DNA from: Bacteriovorax sp. PP10
GTDB taxonomy: Bacteria; Bdellovibrionota; Bacteriovoracia; Bacteriovoracales; Bacteriovoracaceae
Direction of reading: 5' to 3'
DNA: 64,000 nt
Assembly: GCF_035013165.1 (NCBI RefSeq)
Contig: NZ_JAYGJQ010000002.1
Coordinates: forward strand, 1-64,000
Within the stretch, counting starts at the first letter, position 1. Every line of letters starts with the position of its first letter. Below, piece after piece: positions 63,531 through 64,000 of the stretch. The translations under genes were made by a program, and so were the position numbers. The notes under the pieces were generated by a model, which was not told the DNA's origin, made no database searches, and saw only the letters and a program-made list of their open reading frames with translations.

Positions 63531-64000
63531 TGATCTGATGGATAGACGTTCTCAATAGAGCGCTTATCCATAACCAGACTTGTGCACTCGAAATTCTTCG
63601 GCATTAAAATCCAGTCAATACGATCTCCCGTCACAGCTTTTGTTCCAGAAAAACCATGGTGACTTGTTTCTTCAGCATAATTTTTTTCAATCCACGGATC
63701 CTTTAATCCAAAAGCATCCATCAAATCTTTTTTGACTTCAGTTAATGGCGATTCATTAAAGTCACCCATGATCATCAAAGGGCGATCGTTAATTTTTTTC
63801 ACTTCGTTAATCAACACATGAATCTGGCCCAAACGAGTTGAGCTTAAAATATGATCGAGGTGAGTGTTCACGATCATAAGTTTTTCACCGGATACTTTCA
63901 CTGTGACTTCTGCCCAAGTGCAAAGTCTGGGAAAAGCACTATCAAAATCTTTTGATCCGGGAACGTGAGGAGTTTTTGAAAGCCAGATGTCTCCGGACCT
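63497..64000 (-). CDS. Endonuclease/exonuclease/phosphatase-family protein, 3' part (5' end outside window)
   Basis: The frame stays open to the window edge, so the start is outside. The visible 168 residues include FWLSKTP-like IWLSKTPHVPGSKDFD and PRLCTWAEV, then VNTHLDH, MGDFNESPLT and SDHYPLLATVI. The NTHLD, GDFN and SDH motifs are metal and catalytic sites of DNase I-like phosphodiesterases that cut nucleic acids or phosphate esters. The substrate cannot be read from the sequence. Its 3' end overlaps psd by 34 bp. Confidence 0.88.
   Translation of the reverse strand, partial: RSGDIWLSKTPHVPGSKDFDSAFPRLCTWAEVTVKVSGEKLMIVNTHLDHILSSTRLGQIHVLINEVKKINDRPLMIMGDFNESPLTEVKKDLMDAFGLKDPWIEKNYAEETSHHGFSGTKAVTGDRIDWILMPKNFECTSLVMDKRSIENVYPSDHYPLLATVIPK

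Overview
The window comes from a low-GC, AT-rich Gram-negative bacterium. It has outer-membrane beta-barrels, many signal peptides and lipoproteins, a TonB-dependent receptor, RseP and HtrA-type proteases and a GmhA-type sugar isomerase. The gene content fits the Bdellovibrio/Bacteriovorax group (Bdellovibrionota, Bacteriovorax-like): a Glt-like gliding/envelope TPR cluster, many lineage-specific exported proteins, an ETF:quinone-oxidoreductase-like membrane FeS protein and AddAB. This placement is an inference from gene content, not from a phylogeny.

Layout. Positions 1-2670: the tail of an rRNA operon (5S) and ftsK. Positions 2761-11039: a housekeeping run for translation and envelope lipids, rpsB-tsf, then pyrH-frr-uppS-cdsA-rseP-tsaB-(psd-like)-pssA. 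The dxr gene often found between cdsA and rseP is absent. Positions 11088-14679: a barrel protein, truA, tig and a small exported protein. Positions 14718-24641 (minus): hisS-valS, then an overlapping run of an EMO-like FeS/cytochrome protein and three exported proteins of unknown role. Positions 24796-32257: a lipoprotein, hslO (minus), and addB-addA. Positions 32339-39309: a six-gene Glt-like cluster (barrel, three TPR proteins, small exported protein, barrel). Positions 39416-46670: a small membrane protein, gmhA and trxA (minus), an RDD protein, polA, osmC-like (minus) and groES-groEL. Positions 46856-53047: the most accessory-looking part, with three tandem Cys-containing exported paralogues, a secreted alpha/beta hydrolase, a TIMP/NTR-like exported protein beside a matrixin-type metalloprotease, and four small unknowns. 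Positions 53106-56789: a Yej-like peptide ABC importer without its ATPase. Positions 56790-61485: a cobalamin uptake locus (btuB behind a compact riboswitch, divergent from btuF-btuC-btuD). Positions 61482-64000: htrA, a canonical psd and the 3' part of an endonuclease/exonuclease/phosphatase-family gene.

How the genes work together. PssA and Psd make phosphatidylethanolamine from the CDP-diacylglycerol supplied by CdsA. The Psd homologue beside pssA has lost all catalytic triad residues, so the canonical psd at 62622 probably does the chemistry. GroESL, trigger factor, Hsp33, HtrA and RseP form a protein quality-control set. BtuB and BtuFCD span both membranes for B12.

Most notable signals: (1) a psd-family pseudoenzyme; (2) at least seven genes or mini-ORFs whose ATG lies exactly 7 nt after a -10 hexamer with no convincing Shine-Dalgarno in most of them, suggesting frequent leaderless mRNAs; (3) a compact cobalamin riboswitch with back-to-back promoters sharing one -35 region; (4) a sigma54-type promoter in front of a putative inhibitor/metalloprotease pair; (5) predicted FeS-staple nuclease domains in both AddA and AddB; (6) an array of tandem small exported paralogues.
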